Below are positions 6,681 to 15,968 of a stretch of DNA of 64,000 nucleotides, piece by piece. The notes beneath the pieces are model-generated. The model worked only from the letters and a program-made list of their open reading frames with translations. It did not search any database and was not told the DNA's origin. Made by a program: the position numbers and the translations under genes. This DNA is from Roseivirga sp. (GTDB lineage Bacteria > Bacteroidota > Bacteroidia > Cytophagales > Cyclobacteriaceae): positions 1 through 64,000 of the forward strand of contig JAAWWF010000027.1 in NCBI GenBank assembly GCA_021404565.1, in the 5' to 3' direction. The stretch's first letter is position 1. Every line of letters starts with the position of its first letter.

Positions 6681-9506
6681 ATGATGAAGAAAAAAATCTT
6701 TATGGGGTTGGTTATGATCGGCCTGTTTGTGCAATCGATAGCATTGCATGGACAGTCGAGCACGACAATCTCTGGAAAGGTGGTAGATGGAGCCACAGGA
6801 GAAACGCTGCCTGGTGTGAACATAAGGGTGAAAGACAAAGTAGTCGGCACCATTACAACAGCCCAGGGAGATTTCAGTCTCACCGTTAATCAAGCGCCTC
6901 CGGTGACATTGATTTTTTCATTTGTAGGATATAAACCCCAGGAACTCGATGTAAATCAGGCCAACCTTTCGGGTATTGAAATTCGCATGGAAGAGCAAGT
7001 ACTCTTTGGACAGGAAGTAGTAGTATCTGCCTCCCGCGTAGAAGAGAGTATTCTACAATCTCCGGTATCTATTGAAAAGCTCGATATCCTCGATATTCAA
7101 AATACCGCTGCCGCCTCGGCATATGAAGGACTCGCCAATTTAAAAGGAGTTGACTTCAGTACGCAGAGTTTGACCTTCAAATCAGTCAACACGCGTGGTT
7201 TTGGTGCCAATGGTAACACCCGCTTTGTGCAACTAATCGATGGTATTGACAACCAGGCCCCTGGTCTGAACTTCGCAGTGGGTAACATTGTGGGTATCAA
7301 TGACCTTGATCTTGAGTCTGCCGAGCTTATCCCCGGTGCATCTTCGGCCCTCTATGGACCAAATGCCATTAACGGTATCTTACTGCTTACCTCTAAAAAC
7401 CCTTTCGATTATCAGGGTTTCAGTGTTTATGCCAAAACAGGTGTGAACAGCGTAGAAACGAATGTAACAGGCACACTGGAAGACAATGCTGAACTTTATC
7501 AGGATTATGGTTTCCGTTGGGCGAAGTCCTTCAACAACCGTTTTGCCTTTAAAGTGACTGGTTCCTATCTGACTGCCAACGACTTTGTGGGTACAGATAC
7601 GAGAGATCAGGGACTGGCAACGAGCGGAGTCGTAGAAAGAGGCGCCACAGAAAGAGGTGGCAATCGTTTTTATGATGGTGTAAATACCTATGGTGATTTT
7701 CAAATCACAACCGGTACCATAGCAGATATTGGTATTGCTGGTGGTGATCAGTTACTCCCGGCTATCAGAACGCTGATTCCTGATGGGCTTGATGGTCTTT
7801 TTACTCCCGATGGATTTTCAGAAGCTTCTTTTGTTGACAATACTACAGAGAGTATCAAACTCGGTGGAGCACTGCACTACAGACTCAATGATAACCTCGA
7901 GTTGTTAGGACAGTTCAACTGGGGCTCGGGTAGCACGGTTTATACAGCCAACGATCGTTTTGTGCTGGATAACTTTACCATTGCCACAGCAAAGCTTGAG
8001 CTTAAAGGTTCAGATTTTTACCTGAGGGCTTATACTACTCAGGAGAATTCCGGAGATAGTTATGCAGCCAATACAGTAGCTTCGCTTATAAATCAAGCGA
8101 CCTACCTTTCCCCCTATTTAGGAGCATTCGCTGGGGCGAGACTCGCAGGATCTAACGTTACTGATTCTCATGCCTTTGCAAGAGGTGTTGCACAAGCAGC
8201 GCAGCCACAACCAGGATCTACTGAATTTAACACACTATTTAACCAGTTCCGAAATATCTCAATCGCTGATGGTGGTGCAAAATTCCTTGACAAGTCGAAA
8301 ATGTGGCACATGGAAGGTAGTAAAGACTACACTGGTAAAATTGACTTCGCTGACATTGTAGTAGGAGCCAATTTCAGAAGATATTCTCTGAACTCAGAGG
8401 GCACACTCTTCGCACTGGAGAATAATGGTGACGAAGTAAGTTTCAACGAATGGGGAGCTTATGTTCAGGCATCTAAAAGTGTTGCGAATGACAACCTAAA
8501 ATTCCAGGGCTCACTGAGATATGATAAAAATGAATTTTTCGAAGGCCAGCTCTCACCAAGAATTTCGGCAGTAGGAACCATCGCAGGCAACCACAACATC
8601 AGAGGTTCATTCCAGAGAGGTTTCCGAATCCCTACTACCCAAGATCAGTTCATTGATCTGGATGTAGTAACAAGAAGATTGATCGGTAGCAATGACCTCT
8701 TGGTTAACCGATATAACTTTAGCCCGCAAAACGCCTACACCACCAACAGTGTGGCAATAGCACAGGCTACCGGAAATCCTGCCGCTCTGCAGTTGGAGTC
8801 TAGAGTGGACAACGAATTCAAGACTGAAAAGGTCAATACTTTCGAAATTGGCTATAAAGGCCTTTTCATGGATGGCAGATTGCTGGTAGATGCTTATTAC
8901 TACCGTAGTAACTATACTGACTTTATAGCCGAAATTGATTTCACCCAGGCCCTTCCTGATGGAAACCCTTCTGGTACCAAAGTAAATGATAGCCCTGCTG
9001 TCAGAGATCAGATTGTAAATGGCACTGTTAGAACCCAAAGATTTGGTTTTGATATCAATGCTACCGGTAAAGTTGAATCTCAGGGTTGGGCCGTGCAGGT
9101 AGATTATTCACTGCCTGGCAATTTCAAGATAGGCGGTAATGTGGCCTTCAACGAGCTCATCAGCCAGGATGAACTGATCGCTCAGGGTTTCCGTGCCAGC
9201 TATAACACTCCAAAATACCGCTACAACCTGAATTTCTCTAACAGAAAAGTTACAGACAGAATTGGATTCAACATCACTTACAGATGGCAACAGGCCTTCT
9301 TATGGGAGTCTTCATTCGGTGATGGTATCATTCCGGAATTCGGTACCCTCAACGCACAGGTCAGCTACAAAATCCCTGATTGGAAGTCTAGCATCAAGAT
9401 AGGTGCAAGCAACCTGTTGAATGAGAAATACACTACTTCTTTTGGTAACCCAACGGTAGGCGGTGTGTATTACATTCAAATCACTTTTGACGAATTCTTC
9501 AAATAA
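6681..9506 (+). CDS. TonB-dependent outer-membrane receptor with carboxypeptidase-like domain
   Basis: This is a 941-residue outer-membrane receptor for energised import. A signal peptide (to about residue 25) is followed by a carboxypeptidase-D-regulatory-like beta domain (about 28-110: ISGKVVDGATGETLPGVNI), a TonB plug (about 115-235, with FVQLIDGIDNQAPG and LIPGASSALYGPNAINGIL) and a long barrel ending in a terminal aromatic strand (ITFDEFFK). It is shorter and different from the SusC-type receptor at 32.5 kb and has no SusD partner. The partner seven bases downstream is an SGNH-hydrolase lipoprotein, which suggests uptake of an esterified substrate. The substrate is unknown. Confidence 0.9.
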   Translation: MMKKKIFMGLVMIGLFVQSIALHGQSSTTISGKVVDGATGETLPGVNIRVKDKVVGTITTAQGDFSLTVNQAPPVTLIFSFVGYKPQELDVNQANLSGIEIRMEEQVLFGQEVVVSASRVEESILQSPVSIEKLDILDIQNTAAASAYEGLANLKGVDFSTQSLTFKSVNTRGFGANGNTRFVQLIDGIDNQAPGLNFAVGNIVGINDLDLESAELIPGASSALYGPNAINGILLLTSKNPFDYQGFSVYAKTGVNSVETNVTGTLEDNAELYQDYGFRWAKSFNNRFAFKVTGSYLTANDFVGTDTRDQGLATSGVVERGATERGGNRFYDGVNTYGDFQITTGTIADIGIAGGDQLLPAIRTLIPDGLDGLFTPDGFSEASFVDNTTESIKLGGALHYRLNDNLELLGQFNWGSGSTVYTANDRFVLDNFTIATAKLELKGSDFYLRAYTTQENSGDSYAANTVASLINQATYLSPYLGAFAGARLAGSNVTDSHAFARGVAQAAQPQPGSTEFNTLFNQFRNISIADGGAKFLDKSKMWHMEGSKDYTGKIDFADIVVGANFRRYSLNSEGTLFALENNGDEVSFNEWGAYVQASKSVANDNLKFQGSLRYDKNEFFEGQLSPRISAVGTIAGNHNIRGSFQRGFRIPTTQDQFIDLDVVTRRLIGSNDLLVNRYNFSPQNAYTTNSVAIAQATGNPAALQLESRVDNEFKTEKVNTFEIGYKGLFMDGRLLVDAYYYRSNYTDFIAEIDFTQALPDGNPSGTKVNDSPAVRDQIVNGTVRTQRFGFDINATGKVESQGWAVQVDYSLPGNFKIGGNVAFNELISQDELIAQGFRASYNTPKYRYNLNFSNRKVTDRIGFNITYRWQQAFLWESSFGDGIIPEFGTLNAQVSYKIPDWKSSIKIGASNLLNEKYTTSFGNPTVGGVYYIQITFDEFFK

Positions 9507-9513
9507 AAAGCAA

Positions 9514-11109
9514 ATGACAATGAAAAACATAAAGACCTATGTATTGGCTCTTCTCGCATTCGCGGTCGTCATATCGGCTTGTGATGAAGACAAGGATCTA
9601 TTAGATCAAAGATTAGCTGACAACCCCTTACCAAGCGCCCCCAGCGGTGATGCGGGCACACTTGACTTAAGCAGATTCATCAGTGTCGGAAACTCTTTGA
9701 CTGCCGGCTATATGGATGGTGCCCTCTATACTAACGGACAGGATCACTCCTTCCCCAACCTGTTGGGGCAGCAATTCCAGATTTCAGGAATCGGTGGCGG
9801 TTCTTTTGTTCAACCAGACATCAATTCTCAAAATGGTTTTTCAGGAACAGGTCCCAACGGCCCTCTTGGAAGATTCGAACTGAGTTTGAGCTTGCTAAGA
9901 CCTGTACCGACCGCGGGGGAAATACCTACTGCCTATGCCGGTGATAAATCAGCTCTCAGTAATTTCGGAGTTCCGGGAATGAGATTGGTTGATATCGCTG
10001 ATGCTTCTCTTTCGGCACGAAATCCATTGTATGGAAGGTTTGCCAGCAATCCTGGCACCTCAACAGTTTTGGGAGACGCAACAGGCGCTTCTCCTACCTT
10101 CTTTACTTTTTGGTTAGGTTCGAATGATGTACTTGGTTATGCGGCAAGTGGTGGAGTAGATGAATCAACTATTACATCTCAGGCGGACTTTGCTGCCTCC
10201 TTGCAGACTTCCTTAGGTGCCTTGGTAGCTACTGGGGCCAAGGGCGTTGTATTAACGCTTCCTCCCATTGTAGTGGCACCCTTCTTCAGAGCCGTACCTT
10301 ACAATGCTATTCCTATGACAGATCAGGCAACTGTCGATCAACTCAATGGTGCTTTTGCCGGGCTGAATGCTGCTTTGGCAGGACTTGCTCAGTTTAACCT
10401 GATCAGCGCTAACGAAGCTGCACTAAGGTCAGTAAGCTATAGCCTGGGAGCCAATCCAATCCTGATGCATGACGATGCACTGACTGATTTAGGACCGATG
10501 TTCGATGTACTCCAGGGGGCTGGAGCAATCACGGCCGCTCAAAGAGCTGCTTTGCAACCATTTGTTCAATCCAGACCGGCAACGGCTAACGATCTGCCGA
10601 CCTTAACTTCAGCCACACAATTAGGTGCTACTATAGGTGGTAATCCTTTAGCCATTATGGGAGTAACCGTACCTGCTCCGGATAATTTGATTCTATCTGG
10701 TTCAGAAGTAGTAAGAGTGGTAACAGCAAGAGCTACTTATAACGCTGTAATTGCTGCTGTTGTAAATGGAATTAATGCACAAGCCGGAGCCAATACCTTA
10801 AGCTTAGTAGATGTACAACCTCTATTCGCTGATCTGTTTGGTCTGGACGCTGCTACAGCCACTGCACTTGCCCTTTCTCCTGCTGCGGTTGCTGCCGCTG
10901 ATGGCGTGTTGGGTATTGAGATAAATGGAGTGACTCTTGCTCCCGATTTTGGACCTAATGGCGTAAGCTCAACGGACGGCATTCACCCCAACCCGAGGGG
11001 ATATGCCATTATAGCAAATACAATTATTGATAATCTCAACAGTGTTTATGGAGCCAGTATTCCCCCCATCAACGTACTGAACCTAAGAGGAGTAATAACA
11101 ACGAACTAA
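9514..11109 (+). CDS. SGNH/GDSL-family hydrolase lipoprotein
   Basis: This is a predicted lipid-anchored esterase or lipase-like protein, about 531 residues from the ATG at 9514. The signal peptide ends in the lipobox VISAC, which places it at the outer membrane. SGNH blocks are visible: GNSLTAGY (block I, Ser), the GSND stretch (block III, Asn) and DGIHPNPRGY (block V, Asp/His). The middle is rich in Ala, Gly and Thr. An in-frame ATG at 9463 would overlap the receptor and add an unlikely leader, so I rejected it. Cotranscription with the receptor suggests it cleaves an ester-bearing ligand, or holds one, before import. Confidence 0.87.
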   Translation: MTMKNIKTYVLALLAFAVVISACDEDKDLLDQRLADNPLPSAPSGDAGTLDLSRFISVGNSLTAGYMDGALYTNGQDHSFPNLLGQQFQISGIGGGSFVQPDINSQNGFSGTGPNGPLGRFELSLSLLRPVPTAGEIPTAYAGDKSALSNFGVPGMRLVDIADASLSARNPLYGRFASNPGTSTVLGDATGASPTFFTFWLGSNDVLGYAASGGVDESTITSQADFAASLQTSLGALVATGAKGVVLTLPPIVVAPFFRAVPYNAIPMTDQATVDQLNGAFAGLNAALAGLAQFNLISANEAALRSVSYSLGANPILMHDDALTDLGPMFDVLQGAGAITAAQRAALQPFVQSRPATANDLPTLTSATQLGATIGGNPLAIMGVTVPAPDNLILSGSEVVRVVTARATYNAVIAAVVNGINAQAGANTLSLVDVQPLFADLFGLDAATATALALSPAAVAAADGVLGIEINGVTLAPDFGPNGVSSTDGIHPNPRGYAIIANTIIDNLNSVYGASIPPINVLNLRGVITTN

Positions 11110-11131
11110 CATTCAACCTTAATATACATAC

Positions 11132-11161
11132 AAAGGCCACTCATTTTGAGTGGCTTTTTTT
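11132..11161 (+). terminator. intrinsic terminator of the TonB receptor operon
   Basis: GCCACTCA (11136-11143) pairs with TGAGTGGC (11147-11154) around a TTT loop, flanked by AAA and a run of seven T residues. It is a strong rho-independent terminator 26 bases after the lipoprotein stop. Confidence 0.92.
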
Positions 11162-11252
11162 ATGCATTGATCCAAATAAAAACTTTGTGGATTTTGGTCA
11201 TGAGCAGGGTATTCGGTCAGGCCAATCATTTTGATTTTTTAGAGACAGGCGC

Positions 11253-11286
11253 AAAAAAAAGTACCCCAGAAACTTCTTTTCTGGGG
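11253..11286 (-). terminator. minus-strand intrinsic terminator with no annotated gene upstream
   Basis: CCCCAGAAA (11264-11272) and TTTCTGGGG (11278-11286) form a nine-pair stem with a five-base loop. On the minus strand it is followed by TAC and then eight T residues (11260 to 11253). No T-run follows on the plus strand, so it works only for minus-strand transcripts. The nearest minus-strand gene further right is more than 4 kb away, beyond a plus-strand operon, so a short unannotated transcript from about 11290-11500 is implied. The remaining bases to 11544 hold nothing else I recognise. Confidence 0.6.
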
Positions 11287-11544
11287 CACACCTCAACCAA
11301 ATAGATAAATAACCATCAACTTCACAAACCAACAAGAGTTTACTCAATCGTAAACCTGTATCTCCTTAATCACAATAGGCTTGCCAAAGATCAGATTTAT
11401 CACAACCCACTAATTATCAAGCACTTAAGTCCATGCCAAAAAATACTCAATTCCTTAATTTGACCCAATGCAGGAATTGAATTCCCAAATTGGGATCACA
11501 GCAATACATGAGGCTAGTTGATTTAAATACTCACCATTTCTACC

Positions 11545-11552
11545 TATTTTTG
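11545..11552 (+). promoter_or_regulatory. candidate promoter of the kdn operon
   Basis: TATTTTTG matches TAnnTTTG, 19 bases before the KdnA ATG. A TTG at 11518-11520 lies 24 bases upstream of it, slightly longer than the usual spacing. Confidence 0.5.
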
Positions 11553-11571
11553 CCGGACTAACGAGATAGAT

Positions 11572-12768
11572 ATGCCAGGATTTGAACTGTTTGGAACTGA
11601 GGAGAGAAAAGAAGTACAAGATGTTCTTGATTCGGGAGTGTTAATGCGCTACGGATTTGAGGGTATGCGCAATGGTCATTGGAAAGCAAAAGAGCTGGAG
11701 AAAGCCATCACGGATACTTTCGATGTCAAACACGCTCAGCTCACCTCAAGCGGAACCACAGCATTGAGCACAGCCATGGCGGTTATGGGCGTGGGAGCAG
11801 GTGACGAAGTAATCATGCCTACTTTTACCTTTGTGGCCAGCTTCGAGGCCATCATAACAGCAGGTGCCACTCCGGTTCTTGTAGATATAGATGAGACACT
11901 TTGCCTGGATCCAAAAGCAGTTGAGGCGGCCATTACACCTAATACTAAAATGGTTATGCCCGTACATATGTGTGGTTCCATGGCCCAGATGGATAAAATT
12001 CAGGCTATATGTGAAAAACATAACCTATTGCTCTTGGAAGATGCCTGCCAGGCGATTGGTGGCAGCTTTCATGGCCAAAAGCTAGGTACGATCGGCCATG
12101 CCGGAACCTTCTCATTCGACTTTGTAAAAACTATTACCTGCGGTGAAGGTGGTGCGGTACTCACCAATGATGAAACCTACTACACCAATGCTGATCATTA
12201 CAGCGATCACGGACATGACCATATTGGGAATGATCGAGGTGCTGAAGATCATCCCTTTTTGGGTTATAACTACCGCATTTCTGAATTGCATGCTGCTGTA
12301 GGCCTGGGGCAAATCAAAAAACTGGCTCAGATCCTTTCAATTCAAAAGGAACATAATGCCATCGTCAAAGGCGCACTGGAACAAGTTGAAGGTGTTACCT
12401 TCAGAAGAATTCCCGATCCCGAAGGAGACAATGCATCTTTCCTCTCTTTTTTCCTGCCAACAGAAGACCTTGCAAGAAAAGCTCACAAGGCTCTATTAGA
12501 AAATGGCCTCGGGGGTAATTTCTATTGGTTCGACAATAACTGGCATTACATCAAAAAGTGGTCACACCTCAAAAACGCCACCTCTCTTTTCCCTTTAAAC
12601 CCTACATTGGCTAATGCCCTGAAAAGCTACGACTATGATCAATTTGCACAGTCGGATGCCGTTCTCGGACGTACCATCTCCTCTCTTATCAACCTGAGCT
12701 GGACCAAAGAGCAGGCTCACGAGCGAGCGGAGAAGATGGCTGCTACCATAAAAAGTGTTTTGTCGTGA
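11572..12768 (+). CDS. kdnA: DegT/DnrJ/EryC1 aminotransferase, probable 8-amino-3,8-dideoxy-Kdo transaminase KdnA
   Basis: This is a PLP-dependent sugar aminotransferase of 398 residues. The Schiff-base lysine is K186 in [14 protein letters not shown], and EDACQAIGG supplies the cofactor-binding aspartate. DegT enzymes act on many keto-sugars. What points to KdnA is the context: it overlaps by four bases a CMP-Kdo synthetase gene, which in turn overlaps an iron-alcohol-dehydrogenase gene. This is the KdnA-KdsB-KdnB set described in Shewanella oneidensis, where KdnB oxidises Kdo at C8 and KdnA aminates it to 8-amino-3,8-dideoxy-Kdo. The fold is certain; the exact substrate is inferred from the neighbours. 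Confidence 0.85.
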   Translation: MPGFELFGTEERKEVQDVLDSGVLMRYGFEGMRNGHWKAKELEKAITDTFDVKHAQLTSSGTTALSTAMAVMGVGAGDEVIMPTFTFVASFEAIITAGATPVLVDIDETLCLDPKAVEAAITPNTKMVMPVHMCGSMAQMDKIQAICEKHNLLLLEDACQAIGGSFHGQKLGTIGHAGTFSFDFVKTITCGEGGAVLTNDETYYTNADHYSDHGHDHIGNDRGAEDHPFLGYNYRISELHAAVGLGQIKKLAQILSIQKEHNAIVKGALEQVEGVTFRRIPDPEGDNASFLSFFLPTEDLARKAHKALLENGLGGNFYWFDNNWHYIKKWSHLKNATSLFPLNPTLANALKSYDYDQFAQSDAVLGRTISSLINLSWTKEQAHERAEKMAATIKSVLS

Positions 12769-13496
12769 GAGTGGTTGCATTAATTCCTGCCCGGTATGGA
12801 GCCACCCGGTTTCCCGGCAAACTCATGTCTAAGCTCGGTGCCAAATCGGTGATTCTGCGTACTTATGAGGCAGTAGTGAACACAGGGCTTTTTGCCGAGG
12901 TCGTTGTTGTTACTGATAGTGATATTATCTACGAAGAAATTACCACTAATGGAGGTAAGGCCACCAAGAGCCAAAAAGAACACGAATGTGGCAGTGACAG
13001 AATAGCCGAAGCTGCAGAGCATATCGAAGCTGATATTATTGTGAACGTCCAGGGTGATGAACCTTTTACTAAAAAAGAACCTTTGGAGAAACTCCTGAGT
13101 GTTTTTTCGGGAGATGATGCCCAGGATATTGATCTGGCCTCACTGATGCAGGTGCTTACCAAAGTAAACCAGATAGAGGATCCCAATTATGTAAAAGTGG
13201 TAGTAGACAAAAATCACTACGCCATGTTCTTCTCCCGCTCTCCAATTCCCTATCCAAGAAACATGTCCGCCAACCCCAAGTACTATGAGCACATTGGCGT
13301 TTATGCATTTAGGAAAAAAGCATTATTAGACTTCTACCATACCCCTGTGACTATTCTGGAGGACACTGAAAAAATTGAGTGCCTGCGCTACCTGGAGATA
13401 GGTAAAAAAATAAAAATGGTGGAAACGGAATATATGGGCATTGAGATTGACACGCCCGAAGATTTAGAACACGCAAAAGCATTTATCGAAGACTGA
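12765..13496 (+). CDS. kdsB: 3-deoxy-manno-octulosonate cytidylyltransferase KdsB
   Basis: KdsB activates Kdo, or here probably 8-amino-Kdo, with CTP to give the CMP-sugar donor for lipid A core assembly. Family motifs are clear: [13 protein letters not shown] at the N-terminus, the [11 protein letters not shown] segment and VQGDEPF (the metal and nucleotide site), over a normal 243 residues. The start is GTG at 12765, overlapping the KdnA stop by four bases (GTGA), so translation is coupled. Its place between kdnA and kdnB suggests a preference for the amino-sugar, as in the Shewanella KdsB. Confidence 0.95.
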   Translation: MRVVALIPARYGATRFPGKLMSKLGAKSVILRTYEAVVNTGLFAEVVVVTDSDIIYEEITTNGGKATKSQKEHECGSDRIAEAAEHIEADIIVNVQGDEPFTKKEPLEKLLSVFSGDDAQDIDLASLMQVLTKVNQIEDPNYVKVVVDKNHYAMFFSRSPIPYPRNMSANPKYYEHIGVYAFRKKALLDFYHTPVTILEDTEKIECLRYLEIGKKIKMVETEYMGIEIDTPEDLEHAKAFIED

Positions 13497-14575
13497 TGAC
13501 GCAATTCAAGAATTTCCCGATGGTTAAAATGGTCGTGTTTGGCCGTGGTAGTTTCAACCAGACTGCTGATATCCTCGCCCCCCAGAGAAAAGGAGATGCT
13601 CCTTTTGTATTTGTGGTAGACGACATTTTTGAAAACAGGCCTGACCTTATTTCACGCATTCCACTGGAAGGGAAAGACAAAGTAATATTCGCCAGTGCCG
13701 AAGATGAACCTAAAACCAAGCAGGTAGACCGAATAGCGCAAGAGCTCAAAGATGAGTTTGGCAGTACATCAGGCATCATCGGCATCGGGGGCGGCAGTAT
13801 GCTGGACCTCGCCAAAGCTGTGGCCCTGATGATGACCAACCCCGGTTCGTCTGCTGATTACCAGGGCTGGGACCTGGTAAAAGTACCCGGAGCGTACCAT
13901 GTGGGTATTCCTACCCTCTCTGGTACAGGAGCTGAGGTGTCAAGAACTACCGTACTCACCGGTCCTACCAGAAAGCTGGGAATGAACTCTGACTACACTC
14001 CCTTCGATCAGATTGTACTAGACCCGGAACTAATCAGAAATGCCCCTAAAAACCAGCGCTTTTATACTGGTATGGATTGCTACATACACTGTGTAGAATC
14101 GCTAACAGGCACTTACCTAAATGCCTTTTCAAAGTCTTATGGAGAAAAAGCCCTGGAGCTTTGCGAGGAGGTGTTTCTTGAAAAGAATACCTGGGACGAT
14201 GACTCTGATGACAAGCTGATGATGGCCTCTTTCCATGGCGGCATGTCTATCGCCTACTCACAGGTAGGTGTAGCCCATGCCGTTTCTTACGGCCTTTCAT
14301 TCCTTTTAGGCACAAAGCATGGTATTGGCAATTGTATTGTATTCGATCACCTGGAAGAATTCTACCCTGAGGGCGTAAAGAAATTCAAAGCCATGGTTGA
14401 CAAGCACGAAATTCATATCCCTACCGGTATTTGTGCAGGCTTGTCGGACGATCAGTTTGAAAAGATGATTGATGTGGCGCTCTTTCTCGAACCACTTTGG
14501 GAAAATGCATTAGGTTCCAACTGGAAAGATACGATCACACGTAAGAAGCTGAGAGAAATGTATGAGAAGATGTAG
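13496..14575 (+). CDS. kdnB: iron-containing alcohol dehydrogenase, probable Kdo 8-oxidase KdnB
   Basis: This 359-residue enzyme belongs to the metal-dependent type III alcohol dehydrogenases. The GGGS nucleotide motif is at IIGIGGGSMLDLAKA, and the metal-ligand segments are GMDCYIHCVES, GVAHAVSYGL and KHGIGNCIVF. In the 8-amino-Kdo pathway KdnB oxidises the C8 hydroxyl of Kdo to an aldehyde for KdnA. Its ATG shares a base with the KdsB stop (TGATG). Some members of this family act on unrelated alcohols, so the assignment rests on the operon. Confidence 0.85.
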   Translation: MTQFKNFPMVKMVVFGRGSFNQTADILAPQRKGDAPFVFVVDDIFENRPDLISRIPLEGKDKVIFASAEDEPKTKQVDRIAQELKDEFGSTSGIIGIGGGSMLDLAKAVALMMTNPGSSADYQGWDLVKVPGAYHVGIPTLSGTGAEVSRTTVLTGPTRKLGMNSDYTPFDQIVLDPELIRNAPKNQRFYTGMDCYIHCVESLTGTYLNAFSKSYGEKALELCEEVFLEKNTWDDDSDDKLMMASFHGGMSIAYSQVGVAHAVSYGLSFLLGTKHGIGNCIVFDHLEEFYPEGVKKFKAMVDKHEIHIPTGICAGLSDDQFEKMIDVALFLEPLWENALGSNWKDTITRKKLREMYEKM

Positions 14576-14577
14576 TC

Positions 14578-15123
14578 ATGGGTCAAACTGATCAACTTCT
14601 GTCGCGAGAGGAACTTATTCAGCTTTGGCATAACATCGCAACATCCTTTGACAGCAAGCTGGAAATCACTGTAGACAATGGCACCTCACTGGCGATGAGG
14701 TTTGCCTTTCAAAACGAATATGGTCAAACTCTGGTAGGTATTAAAGATCTTGCCGGCAGTGGAATATCTGCGGGTTCGTCCATGGAGACTTACGTGATTA
14801 CCGACCTTAAAACTACACCTGAGGAGCAACTGGTTATCACCCTCCCTCCTCTCTTCAATGGTCTATTTGAAAAGTTTCTGACAGACGTATCTCCATTCTA
14901 TCTGAATACTACCAAGCACTGGGTAAAATCCCCATCAGCGAGTCTGCGCGAAATTGTATCAAGCAAAAAAGTCCAGGGATTGGCGGGTTTTGATTCTCTT
15001 TATCTCGAGACAAGGGAAAATCAACTCATTCTTAAGTCTAACAATTTTCTGGGTAAGGCTCATGAAACAAAGACGCTGATCAACCTCCATTTGCGTTTTC
15101 TGAAGTTGATTTCAAAAGAATAA
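14578..15123 (+). CDS. hypothetical protein at the end of the kdn operon
   Basis: This 181-residue soluble protein has no signal peptide, membrane segment or motif I recognise. It begins two bases after the KdnB stop, so it is almost certainly in the same transcript. The composition is ordinary mixed alpha/beta (for example ETYVITDLKTTPEEQLVITLPPLF). Its fixed position invites a link to 8-amino-Kdo or lipid A metabolism, but the sequence itself shows no activity. The following 224 bases, between convergent genes, contain a weak hairpin (GTCTTC 15175-15180 with GAAGAC 15190-15195) and nothing else clear. Confidence 0.75.
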   Translation: MGQTDQLLSREELIQLWHNIATSFDSKLEITVDNGTSLAMRFAFQNEYGQTLVGIKDLAGSGISAGSSMETYVITDLKTTPEEQLVITLPPLFNGLFEKFLTDVSPFYLNTTKHWVKSPSASLREIVSSKKVQGLAGFDSLYLETRENQLILKSNNFLGKAHETKTLINLHLRFLKLISKE

Positions 15124-15347
15124 TTATTTTTCACATATATCCAGCGGCTACCACAAGTTGTTTCTGTTTCAGCTGTCTTCGAGTTCGCTGAAGACAAAGA
15201 ACATAGTATAAGAACTTCGATGAAGCTCTTCCTACTGAAAGTTCATTTTGGTACATGAGAAGGGGCGAATTCGTGGGTTCTAAAACAGAACCTTACCGGT
15301 TGAGCACCTCGCCATATTACGGATATTCAAACGCATAAAAAGCTTGA

Positions 15348-15794
15348 TTAAAGGGCATTAATGATACAAACCAGGCCCTGAGCTACCCAAATGCTTATGT
15401 AAGCCAGTCTTGTCCGGATCATCTTCAAGCCATCCTTTACTACCCAAAGAGTACTTATGAAAAATAAAGTAACCAGAGGCCAAAGAATGAGATTGAAAGG
15501 CAGTGTTACATGCATATCTATGACCACCACAGCAAACAAAACACCCGACATACCAAAGTAAATTTTATGATGTTTTTTGATACGGGCGGAGTCGAAGGGT
15601 TCATAGGCGGCCATAAGACTAAACAAGGCAATGGCATAAGGAGCATAATTCTGAATGCCGAGATAATTAACGAGGCCAGCTAGGCTGGACACAGAGAGCA
15701 ATAGCCCACTGAGTTTGGTGAAGGAATTTCTGGCTTTAACAGACCAAAAAATACCCAGAACACCTGAGATCAGGATGAGTGTGGTTGAGAGCAT
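15348..15794 (-). CDS. multi-pass membrane protein of unknown function
   Basis: This is a small integral membrane protein of 148 residues with about five hydrophobic segments (starting MLSTTLILISGVLGIFW and ending in YISIWVAQGLVCIINAL). I recognise no family motif. I start it at the ATG at 15794. An in-frame upstream ATG (15878) would add a polar, non-membrane leader, and a TATTTTTTTG stretch resembling a -7 box lies about 20 bases before the chosen start. It is convergent with the kdn operon and downstream of, but separated by a terminator from, the tricorn-like protease on the same strand. Confidence 0.6.
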   Translation of the reverse strand: MLSTTLILISGVLGIFWSVKARNSFTKLSGLLLSVSSLAGLVNYLGIQNYAPYAIALFSLMAAYEPFDSARIKKHHKIYFGMSGVLFAVVVIDMHVTLPFNLILWPLVTLFFISTLWVVKDGLKMIRTRLAYISIWVAQGLVCIINAL

Positions 15795-15891
15795 CGGCTT
15801 ACGAATATACAAAAAAATAGTACACATGTCCAAAATAATGCACCTCACAGCACTTCCTTTTGAGTTGTCCAAATTCATTCGATTCCATGAA

Positions 15892-15924
15892 AGAAAAAAC
15901 CCCCAAAGGAAAATCCCGGGGGTT
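15892..15924 (-). terminator. intrinsic terminator of the tricorn-like protease gene
   Basis: AACCCCC (15898-15904) pairs with GGGGGTT (15918-15924). Read on the minus strand the stem runs into a T-rich tail (TTTTTTCTTTC). It lies 45 bases past the protease stop on that strand. Confidence 0.85.
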
Positions 15925-15968
15925 ATTTATCTGACTATCAATATTTTAATTGTAAAACCTTTTTTACA

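Noticed and set aside
15175-15195. Hairpin GTCTTC/GAAGAC between convergent genes as a terminator
   Set aside because: The stem is short with a nine-base loop and no T-run follows on either strand.
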